Of a stretch of 64,000 nt of DNA, positions 38,411 through 47,139 are shown piece by piece (the stretch's first letter is position 1; every line of letters begins with the position of its first letter). The notes under the pieces were generated by a model. The model ran no database searches and was not told where the DNA came from. It saw only the letters and a program-made list of their open reading frames with translations. The DNA comes from Anaerolineae bacterium (GTDB lineage Bacteria > Chloroflexota > Anaerolineae > Aggregatilineales > Phototrophicaceae): the NCBI GenBank assembly GCA_023382675.1, contig JAHDWN010000015.1:1-64000 (forward strand), in the 5' to 3' direction. Position numbers and translations under genes: made by a program.

Positions 38411-38497
38411 GGCGTCGCTAAATCATCGGTGGTAATTCTTGGCGACTCCGACGCTGAAAATACGTAAGGCATCGCACTAAACTGTCCACACAAAGGA

Positions 38498-39862
38498 ATG
38501 GCAAACGTGGAACAGACACCCATGTACAGCAAAAATGACGTTCTTCAAGCACTCGAAGAACATCAGGTTCATTTCGTCGTGCTCTGGTTTACGGATATTA
38601 CCGGCATCGTCAAGAATGTGACCATCCCACGCAGCCGGGCTGAGAGCATCATCGATCACGGCATGTCGTTCGATGGCTCGTCGATTGAAGGTTTCGCCCG
38701 AATTGCTGAGAGCGACATGATCCTCCAGCCCGATCTGAACACTTTCGCAATTTTGCCCTGGGAGCCTGCCGACTCGCGGACGGCGCGGCTCATTTGTAAT
38801 GTGCATACACCGCAGGGTGATCCGTTTATCGGCGATCCCAGGCAGGTGTTGCAGCGCCAGCTCAGACGGGCCGCCGAAATGGGCTACAGTTTCAAAACCG
38901 GCGTGGAACTGGAATTTTTTCTCTTTCAGACCGACAAAGATAAGCCCACATTTCCGCTGACGCCGAACGACGAGTCCAGTTACTTCGATATTTCGAGCGA
39001 TTTCGTCCACCAGACTCGCCGCAAGATGATCAACACGCTGACGCGGCTGGACATCAACGTTGATTCTGCGCACCATGAGATCGGCTTCGGGCAGCACGAG
39101 ATCGATCTCGATTATGCCCCGGCGCTCACCTGCGCCGATCAGGTGCTGACCGGACGGGTCGCTTTGCGCACCGTCGCCCAGCGCAACGGCTTCCTCTGCA
39201 CCTTTATGCCGCGCCCGTCGGCCCATTTGCCCGGCTCAGGGATGCACACGCACCAGAGCTTGCACGACTTTCGCACAAATGCAAACTGCTTCGCCGACCC
39301 GGATGGTGAGTACGGCCTATCTGAGACCGCGCGCTTTTTCCTGGCCGGTCAGCTTGCCCACGCTCGTGCCATGTGCGCCGTGCTTGCGCCGCTGGTCAAT
39401 TCTTACAAACGCCTGGGCGTGAGTTTTGAAGCGCCGATGTACGTCTCGTGGGGGCACGTCAACCGTGGCGGGGCATCTGTCATTCGTGTGCCGCACATCG
39501 CGCCCGGTCGCGAAGCACATACGCGCCTGGAAATCCGCTGTCCCGATCCCTCGGCTAATCCCTATCTGGCGTTCGCGGCGATGTTGGCTGCCGGGCTGGA
39601 TGGGATCGAGCACCGGTTCGAACTGCAGGAAGCGATGCAAGAATCGGTGCTCGGCGCGGAACCCTCGGTCCGGCGTAAGACCCCGATGCTGCCCACATCG
39701 CTGGGCGAGGCACTCGAAGCGCTGCAAGACGACGATGTTATCCTGGGTGCGCTCGGCCCTTACGTGAGTGACCGTTATCTCGCGGCCAAACAGCAAGAAC
39801 TGGATGACTACAACCGCCAGGTCACGGCCTGGGAGATCGAGCGTTACATCTCCCGGTTTTAG
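38498..39862 (+). CDS. glnA: type I glutamine synthetase, GSI-alpha-like
   Basis: A 454-residue enzyme: MSFDGSSIEGFARIAESDMILQPDLNTFAILPW near residue 50, TGVELEFFLFQ (metal Glu), AHHEIGFGQHEIDLDYAPAL, GSGMHTHQSL (ATP/metal His), NSYKRLGVSFEAP and RLEIRCPDPSANPYLAFAAML. It lacks the adenylylation-site loop and the insertion of the long GSI-beta form, so control by adenylylation is not expected. It follows aroQ by 87 bases and may be co-expressed, feeding glutamine to TrpG. ATG 38498 was taken; ATG 38522 is an alternative with no better site. Confidence 0.93.
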   Translation: MANVEQTPMYSKNDVLQALEEHQVHFVVLWFTDITGIVKNVTIPRSRAESIIDHGMSFDGSSIEGFARIAESDMILQPDLNTFAILPWEPADSRTARLICNVHTPQGDPFIGDPRQVLQRQLRRAAEMGYSFKTGVELEFFLFQTDKDKPTFPLTPNDESSYFDISSDFVHQTRRKMINTLTRLDINVDSAHHEIGFGQHEIDLDYAPALTCADQVLTGRVALRTVAQRNGFLCTFMPRPSAHLPGSGMHTHQSLHDFRTNANCFADPDGEYGLSETARFFLAGQLAHARAMCAVLAPLVNSYKRLGVSFEAPMYVSWGHVNRGGASVIRVPHIAPGREAHTRLEIRCPDPSANPYLAFAAMLAAGLDGIEHRFELQEAMQESVLGAEPSVRRKTPMLPTSLGEALEALQDDDVILGALGPYVSDRYLAAKQQELDDYNRQVTAWEIERYISRF

Positions 39863-39864
39863 GA

Positions 39865-41259
39865 TCACTTCGAGATGTGCTTGTGGAGGCGCTTAAGGGC
39901 AAGCTCCGTGTCACGCACGTTGATAACCATCGAGATGCCGCAGCGTGCCGGGCTGTAATCGATTGCCAGGATCGGTATGTTCGCCAGCGCGTCCATAATT
40001 TGAACGCAGCCCGCCAGTGAGATGGCATCCTGAGCGCCGATGACAGTGACAATGGTGACTGGCTCGACCTGCCACTCGGAAAGGCCTTGCAAGTGATCTT
40101 CCAGGGCAGAATTAAGCGTATGTATGGCTTCATGCCCGGCAGCGATGGGCACGACGAAACAGACGAGTGTGTGGCTCGGCGATTGTGTCGTGATCGTGAC
40201 CTCGACTTGTGTGCCGATAGTGTCGAAGAAGACGCTGTCTACCAACGTAGTGATATTCGCCAGCGATCCGCCGGAGTTTGTCTTCAAAGCAATAGCGCCG
40301 ATAGAAGTCACCGCTTGCAAGCCATCCTTCAATTCGGGCGTACTGTTATGTACGAGTGTGCCTGGCTGCTGTGGCGCGAACAGATTGCGTACTCGCAGAG
40401 AAATGTTCTGCCCGCGCATCAATAGAAGCATACGCGGGTGGAGCACACGAGTGCCGAAAAAGGCCATCTCGGTCGCTTCGATGATGGAGAGTTGATGGAT
40501 TACCCGCGCATCCTTGACCTCGTGCGGATCGGCAGACATCACACCGTTCACGTGCGTCCAGATCCAGATCTCGGTTGCGTTTGCGCACACGCCGAGAATC
40601 GCGGCTGTGTAATCGCTGCCGCCGCGTCCCAGGGTGGTTGGTTTGCCGGTCGTCGTCCCGCCGATGAAGCCGGTCAAGACCGGCAGAATACCGCGCTCCA
40701 GCATCGGCAGGAGCTGGTTTTCCATCCGTTCGCGCGTCGCTTCCATGTCTGGGCGTGCGTTGGCGCGCACATTGTCGGTGATGATCAGATCCGTCGTATC
40801 CAACGCGACACTGCGCAAGTCGCTGTGCCGCAGCAGCGCTGCCACGATCCGCGCGGTGAGACGCTCGCCGACGCCGATAATCGCGTCGAATAGATCGGTT
40901 GCCGCCTGTTTCTGGGCCGCATTGCTCAGCGACTCGCACATTGCCAGCAGGTCGGATAGCAGGGTGTCAATATTCGTCTGAAGAATGCTGCGCTCGGTTT
41001 GATCTAAGGGCAGGCTTTCTGCCAGCGATAGATGACGCTGCCGCAGATTGCTGACGATGCGGCGGTAGCCCCGTTGCTGCCCGAATTGCGCCAGATGGGC
41101 TGCGTCGATCAATTGATCGGTGACGCCTTCCAAGGCAGAGACCACCAGCATCAAGCGATCCCAACGCTCACGCTCATACAGCACAATGCCGACAAGCTGC
41201 GTTAACCCTTCGGCTCGTGCTAGAGTAGAGCCGCCAAACTTCATGACTAACGTCCGCAT
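39865..41259 (-). CDS. aspartate kinase
   Basis: A 464-residue amino-acid kinase: VMKFGGSTLARAEGL at the N-terminus, VVSALEGVTDQLIDAA, GVGERLTARIVAALL, LTGFIGGTTTGKPTTLGRGGSDYTAAILG and IWTHVNGVMSADPHEVKDARVI. Two ACT domains fill residues 310-464 and would bind lysine or threonine. It makes aspartyl phosphate, the first step to Lys, Thr and Met. It is the ThrA/LysC3-like long form without a homoserine dehydrogenase part. Its stop lies 2 bases from the convergent glnA stop. A minus-strand TATAAT at 41324-41319 may be its -10. Confidence 0.93.
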   Translation of the reverse strand: MRTLVMKFGGSTLARAEGLTQLVGIVLYERERWDRLMLVVSALEGVTDQLIDAAHLAQFGQQRGYRRIVSNLRQRHLSLAESLPLDQTERSILQTNIDTLLSDLLAMCESLSNAAQKQAATDLFDAIIGVGERLTARIVAALLRHSDLRSVALDTTDLIITDNVRANARPDMEATRERMENQLLPMLERGILPVLTGFIGGTTTGKPTTLGRGGSDYTAAILGVCANATEIWIWTHVNGVMSADPHEVKDARVIHQLSIIEATEMAFFGTRVLHPRMLLLMRGQNISLRVRNLFAPQQPGTLVHNSTPELKDGLQAVTSIGAIALKTNSGGSLANITTLVDSVFFDTIGTQVEVTITTQSPSHTLVCFVVPIAAGHEAIHTLNSALEDHLQGLSEWQVEPVTIVTVIGAQDAISLAGCVQIMDALANIPILAIDYSPARCGISMVINVRDTELALKRLHKHISK

Positions 41260-41494
41260 TGTCGTTGGTTCTCCCGCGTCTGGACTGGATTCCGGCGATG
41301 GTGGGGATTCAACATCTTATTATACTGCCGATGTCGGCCTTCCGCCCGAATATGAGCCTTCCCGCTTGAAAGAGTCAACACGGAAACGAGAGATTCATCA
41401 CGCGGGGACTGGTATCAAACCTGCATCACGGGTTATCATTGAAGCTGCAAACCGTGTAGAAAACACCGTATCACAGTTTTGATGGTAAATCACA

Positions 41495-42460
41495 ATGACA
41501 GACATAGCTTCAGCGCCTGAATCACAGCGTATGGTCGCTGGGATTCGGTTTCACCGCGTCGGCAAGCTCTATCACTTCGATTACAGCAGCTTCCCGCAGT
41601 TGCAGATGAATGACCACGTAATCGTCGAGACGGCGCGTGGCCGGCAGATGGGCGAGGTCGTCGCCTTTGCTCCGGCGGATGCAGACGCGCGTGAGTACAA
41701 GTCGATTATGCGGCTGGCATCCCCGCGCGATCTTGTGCTCAAGCAGCACTGGGAAGGTCGCCAGCAGGATGCCATGGATACGCTGCTAGGGATCGTCAGA
41801 GCGCAGGGTGGCTATCCCGGCGTGAAATTCGTCGCTGCTCTCTACAACTATGATGGCACGACGTTGACGTTCCTCTACAGTACCGAGGAGAAAGTCAATC
41901 TCAGTCGCCTCTGGAACGACGTCAGCCGCGAGTTCGAAGCGCACGTCGAGCTGCGCCAGATTGGCCCGCGTGACGTGGCGAAATTACTCGGCGGTTTTGG
42001 TGCCTGTGGCGAACTGCGCTGCTGCAGCACTTTCCTGACCGATTTCAGCCCGATCTCGATCAAGATGGCGAAGATGCAGGGCATCTCGCTCAACCCCTCC
42101 GAAATCACCGGCATGTGTGGCCGCCTGCGCTGCTGCCTGGTTTACGAGTACGAGCAGTACGTCCAGGCGCGCGCGCAGTTGCCGAAACGCAACAAACGAA
42201 TTGGTACACCGCACGGCGAAGGCAAAGTGGTTGACGTACACCCGCTACAAGATGCTGTGACCGTTTACGTCGGCGAGAGTTATCATCTCGTGCAGCGGGA
42301 AGAGCTGATCCCACTTGATGAGCTTGAAGCGCTGGCGAAAAAGGCCAAGGAACCATGTGATAAGCACGGGGATGGCCCGTGCGAGTGTGGCGCGAAGCCG
42401 GGCAAACAGGCTGACGAAGAGAACGTGGACGATGATTCATTCCCTGAAGGAGCGGAATAG
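41495..42460 (+). CDS. ricT: PSP1 domain protein, RicT/YaaT-like
   Basis: A 321-residue protein with the PSP1 core at 15-240: GIRFHRVGKLYHFDY, DHVIVETARGRQMGEVV, GACGELRCCSTFL and ITGMCGRLRCCLVYEYEQY. The Cys clusters match those that bind Fe-S clusters in the Bacillus RicT (YaaT) complex with RicA and RicF, which acts on RNase Y-dependent mRNA maturation. RicA and RicF are not in the window. The C-terminal 50 residues add further Cys and His (PCDKHGDGPCECG), then an acidic tail, which is less common. The start is ATG 41495. Confidence 0.88.
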   Translation: MTDIASAPESQRMVAGIRFHRVGKLYHFDYSSFPQLQMNDHVIVETARGRQMGEVVAFAPADADAREYKSIMRLASPRDLVLKQHWEGRQQDAMDTLLGIVRAQGGYPGVKFVAALYNYDGTTLTFLYSTEEKVNLSRLWNDVSREFEAHVELRQIGPRDVAKLLGGFGACGELRCCSTFLTDFSPISIKMAKMQGISLNPSEITGMCGRLRCCLVYEYEQYVQARAQLPKRNKRIGTPHGEGKVVDVHPLQDAVTVYVGESYHLVQREELIPLDELEALAKKAKEPCDKHGDGPCECGAKPGKQADEENVDDDSFPEGAE

Positions 42461-42461
42461 C

Positions 42462-43181
42462 TTGAGCGACAATCATGCGCAGCCAAAACGCGTCCTCGGT
42501 GTCTTCGCCCATCCCGATGACCCGGAGTTTTTCTGCGGCGCGACTTTTGCCCGCTGGGCGGCGGACGGCGCAGAGATCACGTTTCTTCTGGCAACCAGCG
42601 GTGATAAAGGCAGCGCCGAACCCGATATGACGCACGAACGCCTGAGCGCCATCCGCGAGGAAGAGGAACGGAATGCTGCGCGCGTGCTCGGCGTGAACGA
42701 GGTCGTTTTCTTGCGCTATCCGGATGGCGAATTGCAGCCAACACTCAATCTGCGCCGCGACATCGTGCGTATGATTCGGCTTAAGCAGCCGGAAGTCCTG
42801 GTGACATGCGATCCGACCGTCTTCTGGTGGGGAGATCGTGCTATCAATCACCCGGATCATCGCGCTATCGGTGAAGCTGCGCTCGATGCTGTCTATCCGA
42901 CTGCTCGTGATCGCCTCAATTTCATCGAGTTGGAACGGGACGAAGGGCTGCATCCCCACAAGGTCAAACAGCTCTGGATCTGCGGCACCCAATCGCCAAC
43001 AGTTAGAATGGACGTGACTGCGTACCTTGAGCAGAAGATCACTGCGCTGCGTGAGCACAAGAGTCAAATTGCGGATATGGAGGCGATGGCGGAGCGTCAG
43101 CGTTCCAATCGCGATCCGGAGTCGCCAGTGGATTATCCGCGCTATGTCGAGTCGTTTCGTGTGATTACTTTTGATCGGTGA
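42462..43181 (+). CDS. PIG-L (LmbE-like) zinc deacetylase
   Basis: A 239-residue protein with GVFAHPDDPEFFCGATFARWAADG (AHPDD zinc motif), ATSGDKGS, FLRYPDGEL and INHPDHRAIGEAALDAV (HPDH zinc His). PIG-L enzymes remove acetyl groups from GlcNAc conjugates such as GlcNAc-malate (bacillithiol) or GlcNAc-inositol (mycothiol). The start is TTG 42462, 1 base after ricT, with AAGGAG upstream; an in-frame ATG lies inside ricT. Whether it belongs to a thiol pathway cannot be judged, as no BshA/BshC or Msh genes are nearby. Confidence 0.87.
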   Translation: MSDNHAQPKRVLGVFAHPDDPEFFCGATFARWAADGAEITFLLATSGDKGSAEPDMTHERLSAIREEEERNAARVLGVNEVVFLRYPDGELQPTLNLRRDIVRMIRLKQPEVLVTCDPTVFWWGDRAINHPDHRAIGEAALDAVYPTARDRLNFIELERDEGLHPHKVKQLWICGTQSPTVRMDVTAYLEQKITALREHKSQIADMEAMAERQRSNRDPESPVDYPRYVESFRVITFDR

Positions 43182-43188
43182 TGGCAAC

Positions 43189-44376
43189 ATGATGAATTTC
43201 AAGGCAGAAGCTGAGGCACTGCGCGACGAGCTTATCGAGCGTCGCCGCGATTTCCACAGACATCCAGAGCTTGCGTTCGAGGAGGTTCGAACAGGCAGTA
43301 TTGTCGCCCAGGAATTGAATCGCCTGGGGCTGGAGGTCCAGTCCGGCGTCGGCAAGACCGGCGTGATCGGCATTCTGGAGGGCGCACACGATGGCCCGAC
43401 AGTGCTGGTGCGCGCCGATATGGACGCCCTGCCGATTCAGGAACAGAACAACGTCGATTATGCCTCAGAGACACCCGGCAAGATGCACGCCTGCGGCCAC
43501 GACGGTCACACCGCGATTGCTTTGGGAGTCGCCAAGCTTCTGGCCGCGAAGCGCGATCAGATGGTCGGCCGGGTCAAGTTCGTTTTCCAGCCCGCCGAGG
43601 AAACGGCGCAGGGGGCGAAAGCGATGATTCGTGACGGCGCGTTGCAAGCGCCACGCCCGGACGTTAGCCTTGGCCTCCATCTTTGGAACAGTTTACCCGT
43701 GGGCGCGCTTGGTGTCGCTGATGGGCCAATCATGGCCGGCTCTTCCGAGTTCACGATTCGCATTGAAGGCAAGGGCGGCCACGCCGCGTCGCCGCATCTG
43801 GGGCGCGATCCTGTGCTCTGTGCCGCGCAGTTGATCATGCAGTTCCAGACGATCCCCAGTCGCAATCTCGATCCGTTCGACAGTGCGGTGATTTCGACGA
43901 CGATGATGCGCGCGGGGACGGCTTTTAATGTCATCCCGCAGAACACGGAATTGATGGGCACGCTGCGTTACTTCCGGCGTGAAGTGCGCGATCAAGTGGT
44001 AAAACGGATGGCAGAGATGGTCGAACACACCTGCCTCGCTATGGGCTGCACAGGTTCCATGAACTTCGATCATCAAACTGAACCCGTCAATAACGATCCA
44101 ACTATCAGCCAGCGGATGCGTGAGCGCTTCGAACAGATCGAGGGCGTCCGTTCGCTCGATACGACGGCGCGCACCATGGGCGCGGAAGATGTCGGCTTCT
44201 TCATGAGTGAGATTCCAGGGATGTACTTCTTCGTGGGCGCTGCCGATCAAACCGCTGAGGCTTACTACGGTCATCATCATCCACGGTTTAGTCTTGACGA
44301 AGACGCGCTGCCTTTGGGCACGGCGCTGCTCGCGTCAGCGGTGGCAGCTTACGTTCTGCCGGATGCGGATGCCTAG
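43189..44376 (+). CDS. M20 family amidohydrolase (N-acyl amino acid hydrolase type)
   Basis: A 395-residue metallopeptidase-fold enzyme: RRDFHRHPELAFEE, VLVRADMDALPIQEQ, KMHACGHDGHTAIALG (metal Cys/His), FQPAEETAQGAKAMI (catalytic Glu pair), GLHLWNSLPVG, and a dimerisation domain with GKGGHAASPHLGRDPV. AEDVGFFMSEIPGMYFFVG holds the last ligands. Relatives cleave N-acetylated or N-acyl amino acids or IAA conjugates (HipO, AbgB, amaA). It lies 7 bases after the deacetylase. ATG 43189 and 43192 are both possible. Confidence 0.9.
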   Translation: MMNFKAEAEALRDELIERRRDFHRHPELAFEEVRTGSIVAQELNRLGLEVQSGVGKTGVIGILEGAHDGPTVLVRADMDALPIQEQNNVDYASETPGKMHACGHDGHTAIALGVAKLLAAKRDQMVGRVKFVFQPAEETAQGAKAMIRDGALQAPRPDVSLGLHLWNSLPVGALGVADGPIMAGSSEFTIRIEGKGGHAASPHLGRDPVLCAAQLIMQFQTIPSRNLDPFDSAVISTTMMRAGTAFNVIPQNTELMGTLRYFRREVRDQVVKRMAEMVEHTCLAMGCTGSMNFDHQTEPVNNDPTISQRMRERFEQIEGVRSLDTTARTMGAEDVGFFMSEIPGMYFFVGAADQTAEAYYGHHHPRFSLDEDALPLGTALLASAVAAYVLPDADA

Positions 44377-45022
44377 CGCGAGCATTTTTCGCTGGCGCGC
44401 GGGGCGGGGTTGGCTCGTGCTTGCGCCTGCCAGCACCGGCGATCCCGACATCCGCGCGCTGGCTGTGGCGCGCGCGTCGGCGGATGGCTCACTTGCAGTA
44501 GCCGTTCTTGATGGCGATCTCGCAGCAGGTGATCGTCGCCTGGATGATCTCGAAGAGCTTGGCGCACCTTCAGGCTATCTGGTCGATGTCCTGACCGAAG
44601 ATGACGCTACCATCGAAACCCACCTGGCAGAGACCAGTATCTGCGTGCTCGAATCGGACGCGGATGTCCTCACCTTGAAATCGAGTTTGATGGGAGCGGC
44701 GATGCGCGGCCTGGAAACCGCTTTCGCTAATGGCGCGATTGTCCTGGCGGCGGGCACACCGGCGCGGCTCTTTGGTCGCTTGCTTATTCCGGATCTGGAT
44801 TCACCTGTGGACGGATTTGGCTGGCTGCTCGGTGCGATTGTTGCGCCCACCGTGGAAGACCTATCTGAGCAGGTCAGATCGACCCTGCAAATCTACACGG
44901 AGCTGTATGCTGTCGGCATCGGAGCGCGAACAGCGCTGGCGCTTGGCCCGGATGGTCAGGTCGAAATCTGGGGACAGCGACAAATTGCCGTTGCATTGGG
45001 ACAAAATTACGCTGTACGATAG
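44363..45022 (+). CDS. uncharacterised protein, possibly a degenerate class I GATase-like/cyanophycinase fold
   Basis: A 219-residue soluble protein overlapping the M20 gene by 14 bases. ATG 44363 was chosen because earlier in-frame starts lie deep in that gene. The order of hydrophobic strands (WLVLAPAS, LAVAVLDGD, TSICVLESDADVL) then LMGAAMRGLETAFANGAIVLAAGTPARLFG recalls the nucleophile elbow region of peptidase S51/cyanophycinase proteins, but the Ser/Cys expected after the GAIVLAAGT strand is absent. The C-terminus (GIGARTALALGPDGQVEIWGQRQIAVALG) also resembles that family. Only a fold-level guess. Confidence 0.5.
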   Translation: MRMPSASIFRWRAGRGWLVLAPASTGDPDIRALAVARASADGSLAVAVLDGDLAAGDRRLDDLEELGAPSGYLVDVLTEDDATIETHLAETSICVLESDADVLTLKSSLMGAAMRGLETAFANGAIVLAAGTPARLFGRLLIPDLDSPVDGFGWLLGAIVAPTVEDLSEQVRSTLQIYTELYAVGIGARTALALGPDGQVEIWGQRQIAVALGQNYAVR

Positions 45023-45058
45023 GTCAGGGTAATTGCACGGGCAGCAAGGTAGAGTTGT

Positions 45059-45955
45059 TTGGAAGCGAGTACCTATCTTTCCGGCTTGCAAGCGCCTGTG
45101 GGCACACCGCCCAGGCGTGTGATCTCTCTTGTGCCCAGCGTCACGGAGTCGCTCTTTGAATTAGGCTTGGGTGAGCGCATTATTGGGGTGACGGACTACT
45201 GTGTCCATCCCGCGGACGCGACGCGCCATCTGCCGCGCCTAGGCGGTACCAAGAATCCTGACATCGAACGTATCATTGCGCTGCAGCCGGATCTCGTGAT
45301 CGCCAACCAGGAAGAGAATCGGCGCGTGGATGTCGAACGACTCCAGGCTGCTGGCATTCCTGTCTGGGTGACATATCCTTGTACGGTGCAGGAGGCGCTG
45401 AATCTTCTCTGGCAGATCATGGAAGTTTTCGACGATCCGCGTATGGTGCCGCGAGTCCGTTTGATTGAGCAGACGGTAGACGTGATTGAACGAGTCGAAA
45501 TGGCGCGGTCTGTGCCGTGCCGGGTCTTTGTCCCGATCTGGTACGAACCAGTGATGACGTTCACTACAGGCACCTTTGCCAATGACTTGCTGCGCGTGTG
45601 TGGAGGAACAAACATCTTTGCCGATTACCAACGACATTCTCCACCGGCGACGGATCTCGGCAGTGCAGATTCTGGATCTGCGGAAGAGCCTCGAGATACG
45701 CGCTACCCTCGCGTGACCTGGGCAGACGTTGAAGCCGCTCAGCCCGATGTCATTTTGCTGCCGAGCGAGCCGTTTGCATTTACACAGAAACACCTGGCAT
45801 TGTTCGAAGCTCTAGACGTTCCCGCAGCCCGCGCGGGGCGCATCCATCTGGTCGATGGCTCTTTGCTCACCTGGCATGGAACGCGCATCGCTCGCGCCCT
45901 GGCGACCCTTCCTTCTTTGATGTGTGTAGCAGAAGAAGCACAAGATGAGCGATGA
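45059..45955 (+). CDS. BtuF-like substrate-binding fold protein without signal peptide
   Basis: A 298-residue protein of the helical-backbone metal/cobalamin receptor class: PRRVISLVPSVTESLFELGLGERIIGVTDYC near the N-terminus, PRLGGTKNPDIERIIALQPDLVIANQEENRR, VPIWYEPVMTFTTGTFANDLLRVCGGTNIF, and VTWADVEAAQPDVILLPSEPF. The start is TTG 45059. No signal peptide or lipobox precedes the domain, and no BtuC/BtuD permease or ATPase is adjacent. It may therefore work in the cytoplasm; the frame closes upstream, so an exported start is unlikely. It overlaps the following kinase gene by 11 bases. Confidence 0.8.
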   Translation: MEASTYLSGLQAPVGTPPRRVISLVPSVTESLFELGLGERIIGVTDYCVHPADATRHLPRLGGTKNPDIERIIALQPDLVIANQEENRRVDVERLQAAGIPVWVTYPCTVQEALNLLWQIMEVFDDPRMVPRVRLIEQTVDVIERVEMARSVPCRVFVPIWYEPVMTFTTGTFANDLLRVCGGTNIFADYQRHSPPATDLGSADSGSAEEPRDTRYPRVTWADVEAAQPDVILLPSEPFAFTQKHLALFEALDVPAARAGRIHLVDGSLLTWHGTRIARALATLPSLMCVAEEAQDER

Positions 45956-46649
45956 AATTCTCGACAATTGGCTCGCGAATGTCCGTTTCGTAGCCCACGA
46001 GATGAAGAACCCCGTAGGCGCAATTACCGGTTTTATCGAACTGGCCGAAAATTCTGGGCCGTTGACCGAAGCACAACAGCAGTTTCTCGACCGCGCCAAG
46101 TTTTCTACGCAGCGGTTGCTTCGATTGTCGAACGTTCTCTTGGAAGCAGCCCGCATCGACTCTGCAAAATCCCTGGATCTATCGGATACCGATTTGCGCG
46201 AAGTGGTCGAGCACGAGGTCAAGTTGTTGGAACCGTTGGCGCGGCAAATGCAGGTTGCGATTCATATCGAGTTTGCGCCGGATCTCGGCCTTAGCCAGGT
46301 CGATGACGAGCGTATCAGCCATGCAATCAGCAATCTGATCTCGAATGCCATCAAGTACAACAAGCGCGGCGGCGAGGTCTGGGTGTGCGTCAACGCGGAT
46401 GAGGACAAGCTGCATATCGAGGTGCGTGATAACGGCCATGGCATCAAGCCGGAAGATCAGCCGTACATCTTTGATCGTTTTTTCCGCTCAAGCGACGGCA
46501 AGAAAGTCGAAGGCACTGGCCTCGGCCTGTATATCGTGCGCGAATTGGTCAAGCTGCATCAAGGTGAGGTCACTTTTGAGAGCGAGGTTGGCGTGGGCAC
46601 GACTTTCCGCGTCACACTGCCTCGTGTTCAGGGCGTCGAGCAGACATAG
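45945..46649 (+). CDS. cytoplasmic histidine kinase
   Basis: A 234-residue sensor kinase core with no sensing domain. The H-box is FVAHEMKNPVGAI with His18, followed by the HisKA second helix, N-box ISNLISNAIKYNKRGGE, G1 DNGHGIKPED, F-box FDRFFR and G2 GTGLGLYIVRELV. There are no membrane segments. It overlaps the BtuF-like gene, so that protein is a candidate input partner. No response regulator lies next to it; the target must be elsewhere. The kinase assignment is very secure. Confidence 0.92.
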   Translation: MSDEILDNWLANVRFVAHEMKNPVGAITGFIELAENSGPLTEAQQQFLDRAKFSTQRLLRLSNVLLEAARIDSAKSLDLSDTDLREVVEHEVKLLEPLARQMQVAIHIEFAPDLGLSQVDDERISHAISNLISNAIKYNKRGGEVWVCVNADEDKLHIEVRDNGHGIKPEDQPYIFDRFFRSSDGKKVEGTGLGLYIVRELVKLHQGEVTFESEVGVGTTFRVTLPRVQGVEQT

Positions 46650-46712
46650 CGCCAATCGCCAGATGTGGGGCGGCGCGCGCGATTTGAGCGCACATTCGAC
46701 GCCAATACGTTA

Positions 46713-46741
46713 TTGCTGGTGGTTGTGATAAAGAGTACAAT
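46713..46741 (+). promoter_or_regulatory. promoter for the ctaA gene group
   Basis: TTGCTG, a 17-base spacer and TACAAT, with a predicted start near 46748, 35 bases before the small membrane-protein gene. Confidence 0.5.
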
Positions 46742-46782
46742 GCAGCCTCTTTTGTGTTCCCGAAGCGATCTGGAGTAACGCT

Positions 46783-47088
46783 ATGCGCAATCTCATCATC
46801 TTCGGCGGGTTGCTGCTGCTGCTCATCATTGGCGGTGGTCTTACGAGCCAGTTGATCGCCAATCAGAGCGGCACAGTCTTGCCGGTGTTGACGCAGACAG
46901 TCGATCCGAATGCTTCGCCGACGAGCATGTTGCCCTGGAAAGCGGAGCAGTTCTTTCTCCTGGTCGGTTTCGTAATCTTCAACCTGGTCGGTATCGCTGC
47001 GACAATTGCGCTCGTGTTCTGGTTTCTGGATCGCGGTGTCAAGCGCGGTAATGCTGCACCTGATCAGAAGCAGGCCGCATCCGACTGA
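46783..47088 (+). CDS. small two-helix membrane protein of unknown function
   Basis: A 101-residue protein. The first hydrophobic segment spans residues 3-25 (LIIFGGLLLLLIIGGGL), then comes a polar outside loop with Thr/Pro, and a second segment covers 60-85 (FFLLVGFVIFNLVGIAATIALVFWFL). The tail is charged. It is the first gene after a promoter and 51 bases before ctaA, so a role in heme A or cytochrome oxidase assembly is possible, but only on position. Confidence 0.65.
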   Translation: MRNLIIFGGLLLLLIIGGGLTSQLIANQSGTVLPVLTQTVDPNASPTSMLPWKAEQFFLLVGFVIFNLVGIAATIALVFWFLDRGVKRGNAAPDQKQAASD

Positions 47089-47139
47089 CCCCAATCTCGC
47101 TTCAGTGTACGGGGTCTAGGTTCAGCCAGGGGAGGTCTC

